NCBI GenBank assembly: GCA_964456255.1
Contig: CAYWDZ010000010.1
Location: 1-28,463 of the forward strand
From: ZC4RG30 sp964456255
GTDB lineage: Bacteria > Pseudomonadota > Gammaproteobacteria > Steroidobacterales > Steroidobacteraceae
Reading direction: 5' to 3'
DNA length: 28,463 bases
Shown here piece by piece: positions 1-8,857 of this stretch. Both the position numbers and the translations under genes were made by a program. The notes below the pieces were generated by a model. It saw only the letters and a program-made list of their open reading frames with translations. It searched no databases and was not told where the DNA came from. Positions within the stretch are counted from its first letter, which is position 1; each line of letters begins with the position of its first letter.

Positions 1-1023
1 AAGAACGGGCCCATCGACTTCCAGCCGCGCGAGCCGTTCAGTCCGCTGTTCGGCGCGATGCCGAAGACACCGCTGATGATGGAGTTCCAGATCACCAAGG
101 AGTACCTCGGCTTCGCCACGCACCTGGTGTACCTGGGCGCGCTGTATGAAGAGGTGCTGCAGGCCGACACTTACGCGAAGGGCAAAGGCTCGACCGTTGC
201 AACGGTGATCGACGGGCAACTGGAAGGCCACACGCTTACCGGCGCGGCCGGGGTGTCGGGCATCGGCACGGACCGCGACTGGATGGGCTCCACCTTCAAC
301 CAGGCCAACTGGTATGCGTTCGGGCGGCTGGCGTGGAACCCCACGCAACCGGCACGCCAGATCGCCGAAGACTGGGCGCGCATGACGCTCTCGAATGATG
401 CGTCGGTGGTGAAACCGGTGGTCGACATGATGATGGGCTCGCGCGAAGCGGCGGTGGACTACATGACCCCGCTGGGCCTCGCGCACCTGATGGGCCGCGG
501 CCATCACTATGGCCCCATGCCCTGGGATGATGTCGGCGCACGCCCGGAGTGGACGCCGGTCTATTACCACCGCGCGGACAAGAACGGCATCGGCTTCGAC
601 CGCAGCAGCACCGGCAGCAACGCGGTGGCGCAGTACGCGCCGCAGGTGGCCGCGCAGTTCAATGACCTGAAGACCGTGCCGGACGAGTACCTGCTGTGGT
701 TCCACCACGTGCCGTGGGATTACCGCATGCATTCGGGCCGCACGCTGTGGGAAGAGCTGGTCCGGCATTACACCCAGGGCGTGGAAGACGTGAAGCAGAT
801 GCGCGCGACCTGGAGCAGGCTCGAGGGCCGCATCGATGCCGAACGCTTCACCAAGACGGCCGACTTCCTGGCCATCCAGCAGGACGAGGCCCAGTGGTGG
901 CGTGATGCCAGCATTGCCTACTGGCAAAGCCTCAACGGACTTGCAATGCCGTCGGGTTATGCTGCACCGGCACGCAGCCTCGACTACTACAAGAGCCTCA
1001 ACTTCCCCAATGCACCGCACTGA
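1..1023 (+). CDS. aguA: GH67 alpha-glucuronidase, C-terminal part (5' end outside window)
   Basis: The enzyme removes (4-O-methyl-)glucuronic acid from the non-reducing end of aldouronic acids released from glucuronoxylan. The frame is open from the first base, so 340 residues are visible and roughly the first half of a typical GH67 protein (about 700 residues) lies upstream. The GH67 catalytic block is at the very start: GPIDFQPREPFSPLFG followed by MMEFQIT. Numbering from the first visible codon, D6 and E34 are 28 residues apart, the same spacing as the catalytic base pair D364/E392 of characterised GH67 enzymes. The visible part therefore holds the base pair and the C-terminal domain; the general-acid Glu would be upstream. 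It ends 12 bp before the mannonate dehydratase gene and heads the hexuronate operon. Signal peptide and location cannot be judged because the N-terminus is missing. Confidence 0.95.
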   Translation, partial: KNGPIDFQPREPFSPLFGAMPKTPLMMEFQITKEYLGFATHLVYLGALYEEVLQADTYAKGKGSTVATVIDGQLEGHTLTGAAGVSGIGTDRDWMGSTFNQANWYAFGRLAWNPTQPARQIAEDWARMTLSNDASVVKPVVDMMMGSREAAVDYMTPLGLAHLMGRGHHYGPMPWDDVGARPEWTPVYYHRADKNGIGFDRSSTGSNAVAQYAPQVAAQFNDLKTVPDEYLLWFHHVPWDYRMHSGRTLWEELVRHYTQGVEDVKQMRATWSRLEGRIDAERFTKTADFLAIQQDEAQWWRDASIAYWQSLNGLAMPSGYAAPARSLDYYKSLNFPNAPH

Positions 1024-1035
1024 GCAGGACGCCAC

Positions 1036-2274
1036 GTGAGCAACACCCAGGGATCCGCCCGCGACCGTGAAATCGTCGAGGCGAAAGTAATCGTCACCTG
1101 CCCGGGACGCAATTTCGTCACGTTGAAGATCACGACGCGCTCCGGCGTCACCGGCCTGGGTGATGCCACGCTCAATGGCCGCGAGCTGGCCGTGGCCGCG
1201 TATCTCACCGAGCACGTGGTACCCAACCTCATTGGTCGCGACGCCGGGCGCATCGAGGACACCTGGCAGTTCCTGTACCGCGGCGCGTACTGGCGGCGCG
1301 GCCCCGTGACCATGAGCGCGATCGCCGCCGTCGATGTGGCGCTGTGGGACATCCTCGGCAAGATGGCCGGCCTGCCCGTCTACCAACTGCTCGGCGGCCG
1401 TTCGCGCGAGGGCGCGCTGGTGTACGCGCATGCCAATGGCCGCGACATCGCCGAGGCCAGCGCGCAGGTGGGCATGTACCGCGACAAGGGCTTTCTGGCC
1501 ATCCGCGCGCAGTGCGGTGTGCCAGGCGTGAAGAAGGCCTATGGCATCTCCACGGGCACCAAGCCGTACGAGCCAGCCGAGAGCGAACTCCCGGTCGAAA
1601 CGGTCTGGAACACGCCGCGTTACCTGGAGACGGCACCAAAGCTGTTCGAGCAACTGCGCAAGGACCATGGCAACGAGGTCGAACTGCTGCACGACGTGCA
1701 CCATCGCCTCACGCCCATCGAAGCGGCGCGCCTCGCGCGCGACCTGGAGCCGTACCGTCTGTTCTGGCTGGAAGATGCGACGCCGGCCGAGAACCAGCAG
1801 TCGTTCGAACTGATCCGCCAGCACTCGGTGACGCCGCTCGCTGTTGGAGAAGTCTTCAACTCGATCTGGGATGCGAAGCACCTGATCCAGAACCAGCTCA
1901 TCGACTACATCCGCACCACCATCGTGCATGGCGGCGGCATCACGCATGTGCGGCGCCTCGCCGACTTCGCTGCGCTCCACCAGGTGCGCACGGGCTTTCA
2001 CGGCGCCACCGATCTGTCACCGGTGACCATGGGCGCCGCGCTGCACTTCGACACCTGGGTGCCGAACTTCGGCATCCAGGAGTACATGTTCCACAGCGAC
2101 GAGACCAACGCGGTATTCCCGCACGACTACGAGTTCCGCGACGGCCGCCTGCATGTGGGCGACACGCCGGGGCATGGCGTGACCATCGACGAGAAGCTGG
2201 CGGCGAAGTATCCGTATGCGCCGAAGCAGCTGCCCGTAGCGCGCCTGGAAGACGGCACGATGTGGGACTGGTGA
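1036..2274 (+). CDS. manD: D-mannonate dehydratase, enolase superfamily (ManD/RspA type)
   Basis: Dehydrates D-mannonate to 2-keto-3-deoxy-D-gluconate, the step after UxuB in glucuronate breakdown, in the cytoplasm. The protein is 412 residues and collinear with characterised ManD proteins with an offset of +10. Metal ligands D220, E246 (WLEDATP) and E272 (VGEVF) correspond to D210/E236/E262. The catalytic R157, Y169 and H222 (HDVHHRL) match R147, Y159 and H212. The start is GTG at 1036, chosen because AGGA at 1026-1029 lies 6 bp upstream and the family core (EAKVIVTCPGRNF) begins soon after. It sits 12 bp after the GH67 gene and 7 bp before the GH3 gene. ManD is unrelated in fold to UxuA, the usual enterobacterial enzyme. 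Some ManD-family members are weak or inactive on mannonate; the operon makes the mannonate role convincing. Confidence 0.95.
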   Translation: MSNTQGSARDREIVEAKVIVTCPGRNFVTLKITTRSGVTGLGDATLNGRELAVAAYLTEHVVPNLIGRDAGRIEDTWQFLYRGAYWRRGPVTMSAIAAVDVALWDILGKMAGLPVYQLLGGRSREGALVYAHANGRDIAEASAQVGMYRDKGFLAIRAQCGVPGVKKAYGISTGTKPYEPAESELPVETVWNTPRYLETAPKLFEQLRKDHGNEVELLHDVHHRLTPIEAARLARDLEPYRLFWLEDATPAENQQSFELIRQHSVTPLAVGEVFNSIWDAKHLIQNQLIDYIRTTIVHGGGITHVRRLADFAALHQVRTGFHGATDLSPVTMGAALHFDTWVPNFGIQEYMFHSDETNAVFPHDYEFRDGRLHVGDTPGHGVTIDEKLAAKYPYAPKQLPVARLEDGTMWDW

Positions 2275-2281
2275 GACGCCC

Positions 2282-4516
2282 ATGAACAACTCCATCCCAG
2301 GGACCCGACCCACACGCCTGATGGCGGTGATGGGATCCCTCGCGGCGCTGACCCTGGCCACTGGCGCCGCCGATACACCGGCCTACCTGAATACGAAACT
2401 TTCCTTCGAAGCGCGAGCCGCCGATCTGGTGTCACGCATGACACTGGAAGAAAAGGCCGCGCAGATGCAGAACGCCGCGCCGGCCATCGAACGCCTGGGC
2501 GTGCCGGCCTACGACTGGTGGAACGAGGCACTGCATGGCGTGGCGCGGGCCGGCCAGGCGACGGTGTTTCCACAAGCGATTGCGCTCGCGGCCACCTTTG
2601 ATGTGCCGCTGATGCATGAAGTGGCCACGGTGATCAGCGACGAGGCGCGCGCCAAGTACAACGAGGCCATCCGCCAGGATCAGCATGCGCGTTACCAGGG
2701 GCTGACCTTCTGGTCGCCGAACATCAATATCTTTCGCGACCCGCGCTGGGGCCGAGGCCAGGAAACCTACGGCGAGGACCCTTTCCTCACTGCGCGCATG
2801 GGTGTGGCCTTTGTCACCGGCCTGCAGGGCGATGATCCGAAGTACCGCAAGCTCGATGCCACGGCCAAGCACTTCGCGGTGCACAGCGGCCCCGAGCCTT
2901 CGCGCCATGTGTTCGACGTGATGCCATCCGAGCGCGACCTGCACGAAACCTACCTGCCCGCCTTTGAGTCACTGGTCAAGGAGGCCAGGGTCGACGCGGT
3001 GATGGGCGCCTACAACCGCGTGAACGGCGAGCCGGCCACGGCGAGCCCGCGGCTGCTGCAGGACATCCTGCGCAAGCAATGGGGCTTCAAGGGCTACGTC
3101 GTCTCCGACTGCGATGCGGTGGGCGACATCTACCGCACGCACAAGGTGGTCGAGACCGCCGAAGCCGCCTCGGCCATGGCGGTGAAGAACGGCGATGAAC
3201 TGAACTGCGGCCGCACCTACGCCGCGCTGCCCAAGGCGGTCGAGCAGGGGCTCATCCAGGAGAGCGAGATCGACACGGCGCTCACCCGCCTGATGACCGC
3301 GCGCATGCGGCTGGGCATGTTCGATCCGCCGGAGAGGGTGCCGTGGTCGAAGCTTCCCTATTCGGTCAACCAGGCGCCGGAGCACGATGCCCTGTCGCTG
3401 CGTGCCGCACGCGCGTCGCTGGTGCTGCTGAAGAATCACGGCACGCTGCCGCTGTCGAAGAACCTGAAGCGCATCGCCGTCATCGGTCCGACGGCCGACG
3501 ACCTGCAGGTGCTGCTGGGCAATTACAACGGCACGCCGGCCGCGCCCGTGACCATCCTGGAGGGCATCCGGGCTGCGATGCCGCAGGCCGAAGTCACCTA
3601 CGAACGCGGCGCGGAACTGGTGGAAGGGTTCGTCGAACGCCCGGTGCGTGGCGCGGCGGCCGATGCGGCGCCCCGCCCCGCCCCCTCACCGGATGCGGCG
3701 CTGGCCGCGGCCCGCAATGCCGAGGTGGTGATCTTCGTCGGCGGGCTCACGGCCCAGATCGAAGGTGAGGAGATGCGCGTCAGTTATCCCGGCTTCTCCG
3801 GCGGCGACCGCACTGACCTGAACCTGCCGGCCTCGCAGCAGAAATTGCTCGAAGCGCTGGTGGCCACCGGCAAGCCGGTGGTGCTGGTGCTGACGAGCGG
3901 CTCGGCAGTTGCCGTGGACTGGGCGCAGCAACGCGTCGGCGCGATCCTGCTTGCTTGGTACCCGGGCCAGCGCGGCGGCACCGCGGTCGCCGATGTGCTG
4001 TTCGGAGATGCCAACCCCGGTGGCCGACTGCCCGTTACCTTCTACAAGGCCAGTGAGCAGCTGCCCGCGTTTGACGACTACCGCATGGACGGGCGCACGT
4101 ACCGCTACTTCAAGGGCGAGCCACTGTATCCCTTCGGCTTCGGGCTTTCGTACACGCACTTCACCTACTCCGGCCTCACGCTGGACCGTGACCGGGTGCG
4201 CAGCAATGGCAAGCTCAAGGTCACCGTGAAGGTGAAGAACGCTGGCACGCGCGCCGGTGACGAAGTGGTGCAGCTGTACCTCACCGCAGTGGCCACGCCG
4301 CATGCGCGCACCAATCGGGACCTGCGCGGCTTCCAGCGTGTCACGCTGCAGCCAGGCGAGACGCGCGCGCTCACTTTCGATGTTTCACCTGCCACCGATC
4401 TGCGCGCGTACGATGACCGGGCCGGCGCCTACGTGGTCGACCCGGGCACCTACCAGGTACAGGTCGGCGCATCCAGCGCCGACACACGATTGACCCGCAC
4501 CTTCACGGTGCGCTGA
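2282..4516 (+). CDS. Exported GH3 beta-xylosidase
   Basis: A 744-residue glycoside hydrolase of family 3, most like exo-1,4-beta-xylosidases; it should release xylose from xylo-oligosaccharides. A signal peptide is visible (charged start, hydrophobic stretch about residues 14-28, cleavage near TGAA), so it probably acts in the periplasm or outer membrane. The (beta/alpha)8 domain includes WWNEALHGVAR, DPRWGRGQETYGEDP and AKHFAVHSGPE. The nucleophile is D276 in VVSDCDAVGDIY. The second domain follows (SLVLLKNHGTLPLS), then an Ala/Pro-rich insertion at about 455-470, and a C-terminal fibronectin-III-like domain (GDEVVQLYL, LRGFQRVTLQPGET). Beta-glucosidase activity cannot be excluded from sequence, but the DCDAVGDIY motif and the neighbours favour xylosidase. 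It lies between manD and kdgK, so it is probably expressed with cytoplasmic glucuronate catabolism. Confidence 0.92.
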   Translation: MNNSIPGTRPTRLMAVMGSLAALTLATGAADTPAYLNTKLSFEARAADLVSRMTLEEKAAQMQNAAPAIERLGVPAYDWWNEALHGVARAGQATVFPQAIALAATFDVPLMHEVATVISDEARAKYNEAIRQDQHARYQGLTFWSPNINIFRDPRWGRGQETYGEDPFLTARMGVAFVTGLQGDDPKYRKLDATAKHFAVHSGPEPSRHVFDVMPSERDLHETYLPAFESLVKEARVDAVMGAYNRVNGEPATASPRLLQDILRKQWGFKGYVVSDCDAVGDIYRTHKVVETAEAASAMAVKNGDELNCGRTYAALPKAVEQGLIQESEIDTALTRLMTARMRLGMFDPPERVPWSKLPYSVNQAPEHDALSLRAARASLVLLKNHGTLPLSKNLKRIAVIGPTADDLQVLLGNYNGTPAAPVTILEGIRAAMPQAEVTYERGAELVEGFVERPVRGAAADAAPRPAPSPDAALAAARNAEVVIFVGGLTAQIEGEEMRVSYPGFSGGDRTDLNLPASQQKLLEALVATGKPVVLVLTSGSAVAVDWAQQRVGAILLAWYPGQRGGTAVADVLFGDANPGGRLPVTFYKASEQLPAFDDYRMDGRTYRYFKGEPLYPFGFGLSYTHFTYSGLTLDRDRVRSNGKLKVTVKVKNAGTRAGDEVVQLYLTAVATPHARTNRDLRGFQRVTLQPGETRALTFDVSPATDLRAYDDRAGAYVVDPGTYQVQVGASSADTRLTRTFTVR

Positions 4517-4527
4517 CAGGTATCAGA

Positions 4528-5547
4528 ATGAATTCAGGCCGCATAGTCTGTTTCGGTGAATTGCTGCTGCGTCTGTCGGCGCCAGGCAGGGAGCTGCTGT
4601 TCCAGTCGCCGCGGCTGGATGTGAAATTCGGCGGCGCGGAGGCCAATGTCGCCGCCTCGCTCGCGATCCTGGGTCACGCCACCACCATGATCAGCGCACT
4701 GCCCGACGGCGCCGTCGGTCGCGCTGCAGCGGGTGAGCTGCGCCGCCACGGCGTCGATACCTCCGGCATCCGCTTTGCCGAAGGCCGCATGGGGCTGTAC
4801 TTCCTGTCGCCCGGCGCGATGCAGCGGCCATCGCAGGTTACCTACGATCGGGCCGACTCGGTGTTTGCGCGCTCCTCCGCGAGTGAATATGACTGGCCGC
4901 AGCTGATGGCTGGTGCAAGCTGGGTGCACGTCTCGGGCATCAACCTCGCACTGAATGCACACACCGCCGATGCGGCACTCGCCGCGGTGCTGGCGGCCCG
5001 CGCCGCCGGCGCCGCCGTCTCGTTCGACTGCAACTACCGCGGCCGGCTCTGGGACGTGCGTGCGGCCGAGGCCCCGGCGCTGCTGCGCGAGATCGCGGCC
5101 GAGGCAGACCTGCTGCTGGGCAACGAGCGCGACATTGGCCTGATGCTGGGCACCGACTTCCGCGAAACGGATGGCGAGCAGCGCTTTCTGGCCGCCGCAC
5201 AGCTGGCATTCGAGGCCTTTCCGCGCCTGCGCTGGATGGCCACCACCGAGCGCGCAGTACAGGATGTGACCACTCACGAACTGCGCGGTCACCTGGCCAC
5301 GCGCGAACATGTGCTGACCACGCGCCCGCATCGACTCACCGGCATCGTGGATCGCATCGGCAGTGGCGATGCATTCGCCGCAGGCATTCTGCATGGGCTC
5401 CTGTCCGGGCTGCATCAGCCCGCTGCACTGGATTTCGCGGTGGCAGCGGCCTGCCTCAAGCACTCCATCCCCGGCGACGTGAACCTTGCCCGTGAAGCGG
5501 ACATGCTGGCCTTCCTCGAACAGGACGGCGTCGACGTGCAGCGCTGA
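4528..5547 (+). CDS. kdgK: 2-dehydro-3-deoxygluconate kinase, PfkB family
   Basis: Phosphorylates 2-keto-3-deoxygluconate to KDPG, the last step before aldol cleavage. The 339-residue protein shows the PfkB fold: FGELLLRLS at the N-terminus, the glycine-rich block KFGGAEANVAASLAILG, and the ATP-site signature DRIGSGDAFAAG with the catalytic base at D281. The start has an AGGT Shine-Dalgarno-like sequence 6 bp upstream and lies 11 bp after the GH3 stop. The stop overlaps the start of the next gene by one base (TGATG), a typical sign of translational coupling. PfkB kinases are hard to assign by sequence alone; another ketose or ribose-type sugar is possible, but the position between mannonate dehydratase and fructuronate reductase makes KDG the likely substrate. 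No KDPG aldolase gene is visible. Confidence 0.9.
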   Translation: MNSGRIVCFGELLLRLSAPGRELLFQSPRLDVKFGGAEANVAASLAILGHATTMISALPDGAVGRAAAGELRRHGVDTSGIRFAEGRMGLYFLSPGAMQRPSQVTYDRADSVFARSSASEYDWPQLMAGASWVHVSGINLALNAHTADAALAAVLAARAAGAAVSFDCNYRGRLWDVRAAEAPALLREIAAEADLLLGNERDIGLMLGTDFRETDGEQRFLAAAQLAFEAFPRLRWMATTERAVQDVTTHELRGHLATREHVLTTRPHRLTGIVDRIGSGDAFAAGILHGLLSGLHQPAALDFAVAAACLKHSIPGDVNLAREADMLAFLEQDGVDVQR

Positions 5548-7025
5548 TGACCGGGCGGGCCTCCAGCGCGGCGCGACTTTCACTCGCCAGGCTGGCTGAC
5601 CTGCCGCCGGAAATCCTGCGGCCCGCATACGACCCGGCCGAAACGGTCATCGGCATCGTGCACTTCGGTCCGGGCACATTCCACCGCGTGCACCAGGCCA
5701 TGTATGTGGACGACCTGCTGGCAGCACAGACGGACTGGGCGATCTCGGGTGTTTCGCTGCAGAGCACTTCGGTGCGCGACGCCCTGGCTCCGCAGGACAA
5801 CCTGTACACGGTGGCCCAGCTCGGCGAAATCACCACACTGCGGGTGATCGGATCGATCCGTGAGCTGCTCCACGCACCGACCCGGCAGCGCGCCGTGCTC
5901 GCCCGGCTTGCCGACCCCGCCGTGCGACTGGTCACGCTGACCATCACCGAGAAGGGCTACTGCCTGAAGGGCGAGGAGCTGGATTTCGCGCATCCGGACA
6001 TTGCGCACGACCTTGCCGCGCCTGCTGCGCCACGCAGCGCCATCGGCTACATCGTGGCCGGCCTCACAGCGCGACGCGCGCTCGGAGTCACCCCTTTCAC
6101 GGTGTTGAGCTGCGACAACCTGGCCGGCAACGGTCACCGCCTGCGCCGTGCTGCCCTGCAATTCGCAGCGCGCGTTGACCCGGGTCTCGGCAAGTGGATC
6201 GAAGCCAACGTCGCGTTTCCGTGCTCGATGGTGGACAGCATCACGCCGGCCACCGACGACGCGTTGCGCGAACGCGTGGCTGCGGAACTGACTTGCGTGG
6301 ACGCCTGGCCCGTGCAGCGCGAAAGCTTCACGCAATGGGTGATCGAGGATCGCTTCTGCAACGAGCGGCCTGCGCTTGAATTCGCCGGTGCGGTACTCAC
6401 CAGCGATGTGGCCGGCTACGAGAGCGCCAAACTGCGACTGCTCAACGGCGCGCATTCCACGCTGGCCTGGCTGGGCTCGCTGATGGGCATTGCCACCGTC
6501 GGCGAAGCGATGGCGACGCCGCTCGCAACATTCGTCGAACGCCTCATGCGCGAATCCATCGCGCCGGTGATTGCGCTGCCGGCAGACCTCGATGCCGGCG
6601 CATACATCGAGGCCATCCTAGAACGCTTCCGCAATCCCGCCATCCAGCACAAGCTGTCGCAGATCTGCTGGGACAGTTCGCAGAAACTGCCGGTCAGGTT
6701 GGTCCCCACCGTGCGCGATGCGCTCGCGCAAGGCCGCGACATCGCGCCACTGTGCCTGTCGATCGCCGGCTGGATGTGCTTCGTGCGCAGACAGGCGCGT
6801 GCCGGCATCGCGCTCGAGGATCCATTGCACGATGCGCTCACTGCGATCGGGCGCGCCTGCAATGGCGATGCCCGGCACGACGTCGCGGCGTTCCTCAAGC
6901 TCGATGCGGTATTTGGTCCTCTCGCTGCCGATGCACGTTTCGCAGCGGCGCTGCGCGCCGCGTACTCGCGGCTTGGCGATGGCTCGCCCGGCGCCGTGGC
7001 CGAGGTGGTGCTTCAGCCTGCGTGA
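5547..7025 (+). CDS. uxuB: Fructuronate reductase, mannitol dehydrogenase family
   Basis: Long-chain polyol dehydrogenase of 492 residues that should reduce D-fructuronate to D-mannonate with NAD(P)H. The Rossmann entry GIVHFGPGTFHRVHQA is at about residues 36-51. The catalytic signature KLRLLNGAHS places K295, N300 and H303 at the same numbers as the catalytic triad of Pseudomonas fluorescens mannitol 2-dehydrogenase. Tagaturonate reductase or mannitol dehydrogenase are alternatives within the family. The presence of uxaC and manD in the same window supports fructuronate. The start overlaps the kdgK stop by one base. It is the last gene of the left operon and converges on the DUF4139 gene; the 42-bp gap holds only a weak nested inverted repeat. 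Confidence 0.9.
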   Translation: MTGRASSAARLSLARLADLPPEILRPAYDPAETVIGIVHFGPGTFHRVHQAMYVDDLLAAQTDWAISGVSLQSTSVRDALAPQDNLYTVAQLGEITTLRVIGSIRELLHAPTRQRAVLARLADPAVRLVTLTITEKGYCLKGEELDFAHPDIAHDLAAPAAPRSAIGYIVAGLTARRALGVTPFTVLSCDNLAGNGHRLRRAALQFAARVDPGLGKWIEANVAFPCSMVDSITPATDDALRERVAAELTCVDAWPVQRESFTQWVIEDRFCNERPALEFAGAVLTSDVAGYESAKLRLLNGAHSTLAWLGSLMGIATVGEAMATPLATFVERLMRESIAPVIALPADLDAGAYIEAILERFRNPAIQHKLSQICWDSSQKLPVRLVPTVRDALAQGRDIAPLCLSIAGWMCFVRRQARAGIALEDPLHDALTAIGRACNGDARHDVAAFLKLDAVFGPLAADARFAAALRAAYSRLGDGSPGAVAEVVLQPA

Positions 7026-7067
7026 GGTACGCGACAGGTTCGCGCGGTATTTGCTCACACCTGCCGA

Positions 7068-8723
7068 TCAGTCGCCGCCACTTTCCGACTGCATCAGCAC
7101 TTTGTCGCTCGGGTAGCGCACTGAATACAGGTGGCGGATGGTTTCGGTCTTCTTCGGTGTGCCGGGCAGCCGCCACAGGTATACGCCGGCCTTGCCGTCG
7201 AAGTCCTTCTCCGTGGGCGGCGTCGCACCGTCGAGCACTTCGACCTTGATGCCTGAATCCTTCGGCACCGGCACCCGATCGATGACCTCGATAGGCAGCG
7301 CTGCCGCGTGGTAGCTCGTGATCTCGTAGCGACGGCGGTATTCGCTCTGGACCTGCCGGCCGAGCACGCCACGCGCCCCGGACTCCGCCTTCTCCTCCCG
7401 GACGACGATGCGGATGCGCTCATCCACGCCGAAGGGCACGCGCACGTCGGTGCCCGGCAACAGCAGCGGCAGGTTCGCCGCGCCGACGTAGGCGCCATCA
7501 CGGTACAGCTGCAGCCGGCCCGCTTCGATCGGCGTGTCCTTCTCATAGTGGAAGGCAGCTTCGAGGCGCGCGGTCGGCTCCACGGCCATGACGGCGCGCG
7601 CGACCAGGTTCGTCTCAAATTCATCCTCGGAGACCGGATACACGCGCGCCTGCCGGTCCGAATTGATGCTGATGCGTGAGGGGATGCGGAAATCCTGCAC
7701 GAACTCGGTGGCGAATTCATCGGTGGTGATCAGCGGGGACTCCTCGTCATCGCCTTCGGATGCACCTCTGGTCCGCACGCCGCGAATCTTGCGCGAGCCG
7801 GTCACCGTGACCTCCGCGAGTTCCATCGAGTCGGGCACCGGCGCCACATAGTCCCGCAGGCGCAGGAACGCCGATGTCACGGCAGGTGTGCCGGCGTTCT
7901 GGCGCGGCTTCGCGGTGGTCACCGACACTTCGGCATTCACCCAGTCCTCGCCCGATCCCTGCCGGATGGAAGCCTGGCGAAACAGCGCCATGCGCTTGGT
8001 CTGCGTGTCCAGGCGGGCTTCGTAGACCCAGTCCCACCCCGCATCCACTACCCGGTATTCGAGGCTCACCGGCACGGTCACTGCGGCGCTTGCCTCGATC
8101 GCCGCGCGCACTTCGGTGGTCGTCTTGCGGGCCGTGGCGATCTTCGCCAGCTCCGCGTTCACCTGCTCGACTTCAGCCCCGAGATCACGGATGGCGATAT
8201 TGGCGGCCCGGATCTTCGCGCGCGCCGCCTCTGATCCCGTACCGATGGATGCCAACGTGCCCGGGATGGAAACACTTTCAACGATGGACTTGCCGTTGCG
8301 ATCGGTGGGCAGCGAGGCCAGCGAGTCGATGAGCTTCAATTGCGATTGGGCCGTTGCAATCTCGTCCTGCAGCGCGGCGCGCTGGTCCTGCAGGGTCACC
8401 AGTCGCCTGCGCAGTGTACGCTCGGCATCGCTGACGTAATCCTTGTCGACGATCTTCTGCACCTCCACGCCACCCAGTCGCACTGCTGCGGAGCCGGCAT
8501 AGATGCGCAGGTTGCTCGCGTCGATGGGGTCCGGCAGGCCGCTTACGATCAGCCTGTGGCTCCCCGCCGGCACCGTCACCTGTCCGGAGCGTGTGATGTT
8601 CGCGGTCTGCGGGTACACCGTGACCTGGTCGATGGCCAGCCTGGCTTCGATGTCGGCCGCCCGTACCGGCTGCGCGAGCAGCACAGCCAGTGAAAGAATC
8701 GCTGCAGAAATTGGACGGTCCAT
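7068..8723 (-). CDS. Exported DUF4140/DUF4139 protein (mucoidy inhibitor MuiA-like)
   Basis: A 551-residue exported protein of unknown biochemical function. The start at 8723 is chosen because it gives a clean signal peptide (MDRPISAAILSLAVLLAQPVRA, then ADIEAR) with a G-rich GGGGGTGG stretch just upstream; the open frame continues upstream without coding character. Residues about 25-110 match the DUF4140 N-terminal domain (VTVYPQTANITRSGQV, GSHRLIVSGLP). A coiled-coil segment follows (about 105-215, rich in Ala, Gln and Leu). The C-terminal half is the DUF4139 beta-rich domain (RISINSDRQARVYPVSEDEF, LLLPGTDVRVPFGVDERI, ending in YSVRYPSDKVLMQSESGGD). The family includes the MuiA mucoidy inhibitor, but its mechanism is not established. 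It stands between the hexuronate operon and the EthD-repeat gene; any functional link is unclear. Confidence 0.88.
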   Translation of the reverse strand: MDRPISAAILSLAVLLAQPVRAADIEARLAIDQVTVYPQTANITRSGQVTVPAGSHRLIVSGLPDPIDASNLRIYAGSAAVRLGGVEVQKIVDKDYVSDAERTLRRRLVTLQDQRAALQDEIATAQSQLKLIDSLASLPTDRNGKSIVESVSIPGTLASIGTGSEAARAKIRAANIAIRDLGAEVEQVNAELAKIATARKTTTEVRAAIEASAAVTVPVSLEYRVVDAGWDWVYEARLDTQTKRMALFRQASIRQGSGEDWVNAEVSVTTAKPRQNAGTPAVTSAFLRLRDYVAPVPDSMELAEVTVTGSRKIRGVRTRGASEGDDEESPLITTDEFATEFVQDFRIPSRISINSDRQARVYPVSEDEFETNLVARAVMAVEPTARLEAAFHYEKDTPIEAGRLQLYRDGAYVGAANLPLLLPGTDVRVPFGVDERIRIVVREEKAESGARGVLGRQVQSEYRRRYEITSYHAAALPIEVIDRVPVPKDSGIKVEVLDGATPPTEKDFDGKAGVYLWRLPGTPKKTETIRHLYSVRYPSDKVLMQSESGGD

Positions 8724-8802
8724 GTCAGCCACCCCCGGGTTGGAGAAGATTCCGGCGCCAGTCCGCATCATATTCGTGTCGGGCTGATCATTTCCTGGAA
8801 AC

Positions 8803-8822
8803 GACCGCCAGCGGCAACGGTC
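8803..8822 (-). terminator. Weak candidate terminator after the EthD-repeat gene
   Basis: On the minus strand GACC pairs with GGTC and GCC with GGC around a GCT loop, with a three-base bulge, followed by CGTTTCC. It lies about 36 bp past the stop of the gene at 8858-9727. The T-run is poor, so it may be only a chance hairpin in GC-rich DNA. Confidence 0.28.
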
Positions 8823-8857
8823 CCCTTCGCCCACTCCACCACCAAGGCCAGCCTGGC

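Noticed and set aside
4534..5628. Long minus-strand open frame antisense to kdgK
   Set aside because: It is rich in Arg, Gly, His and Gln with no family motif, and lies opposite a kinase with a full PfkB signature; it is a typical by-product of GC-rich codon bias.
7022..7058. Bidirectional terminator between uxuB and the DUF4139 gene
   Set aside because: Only a 5-bp GTGAG/CTCAC pair with an inner 4-bp CGCG stem and no T-run; too weak to annotate.
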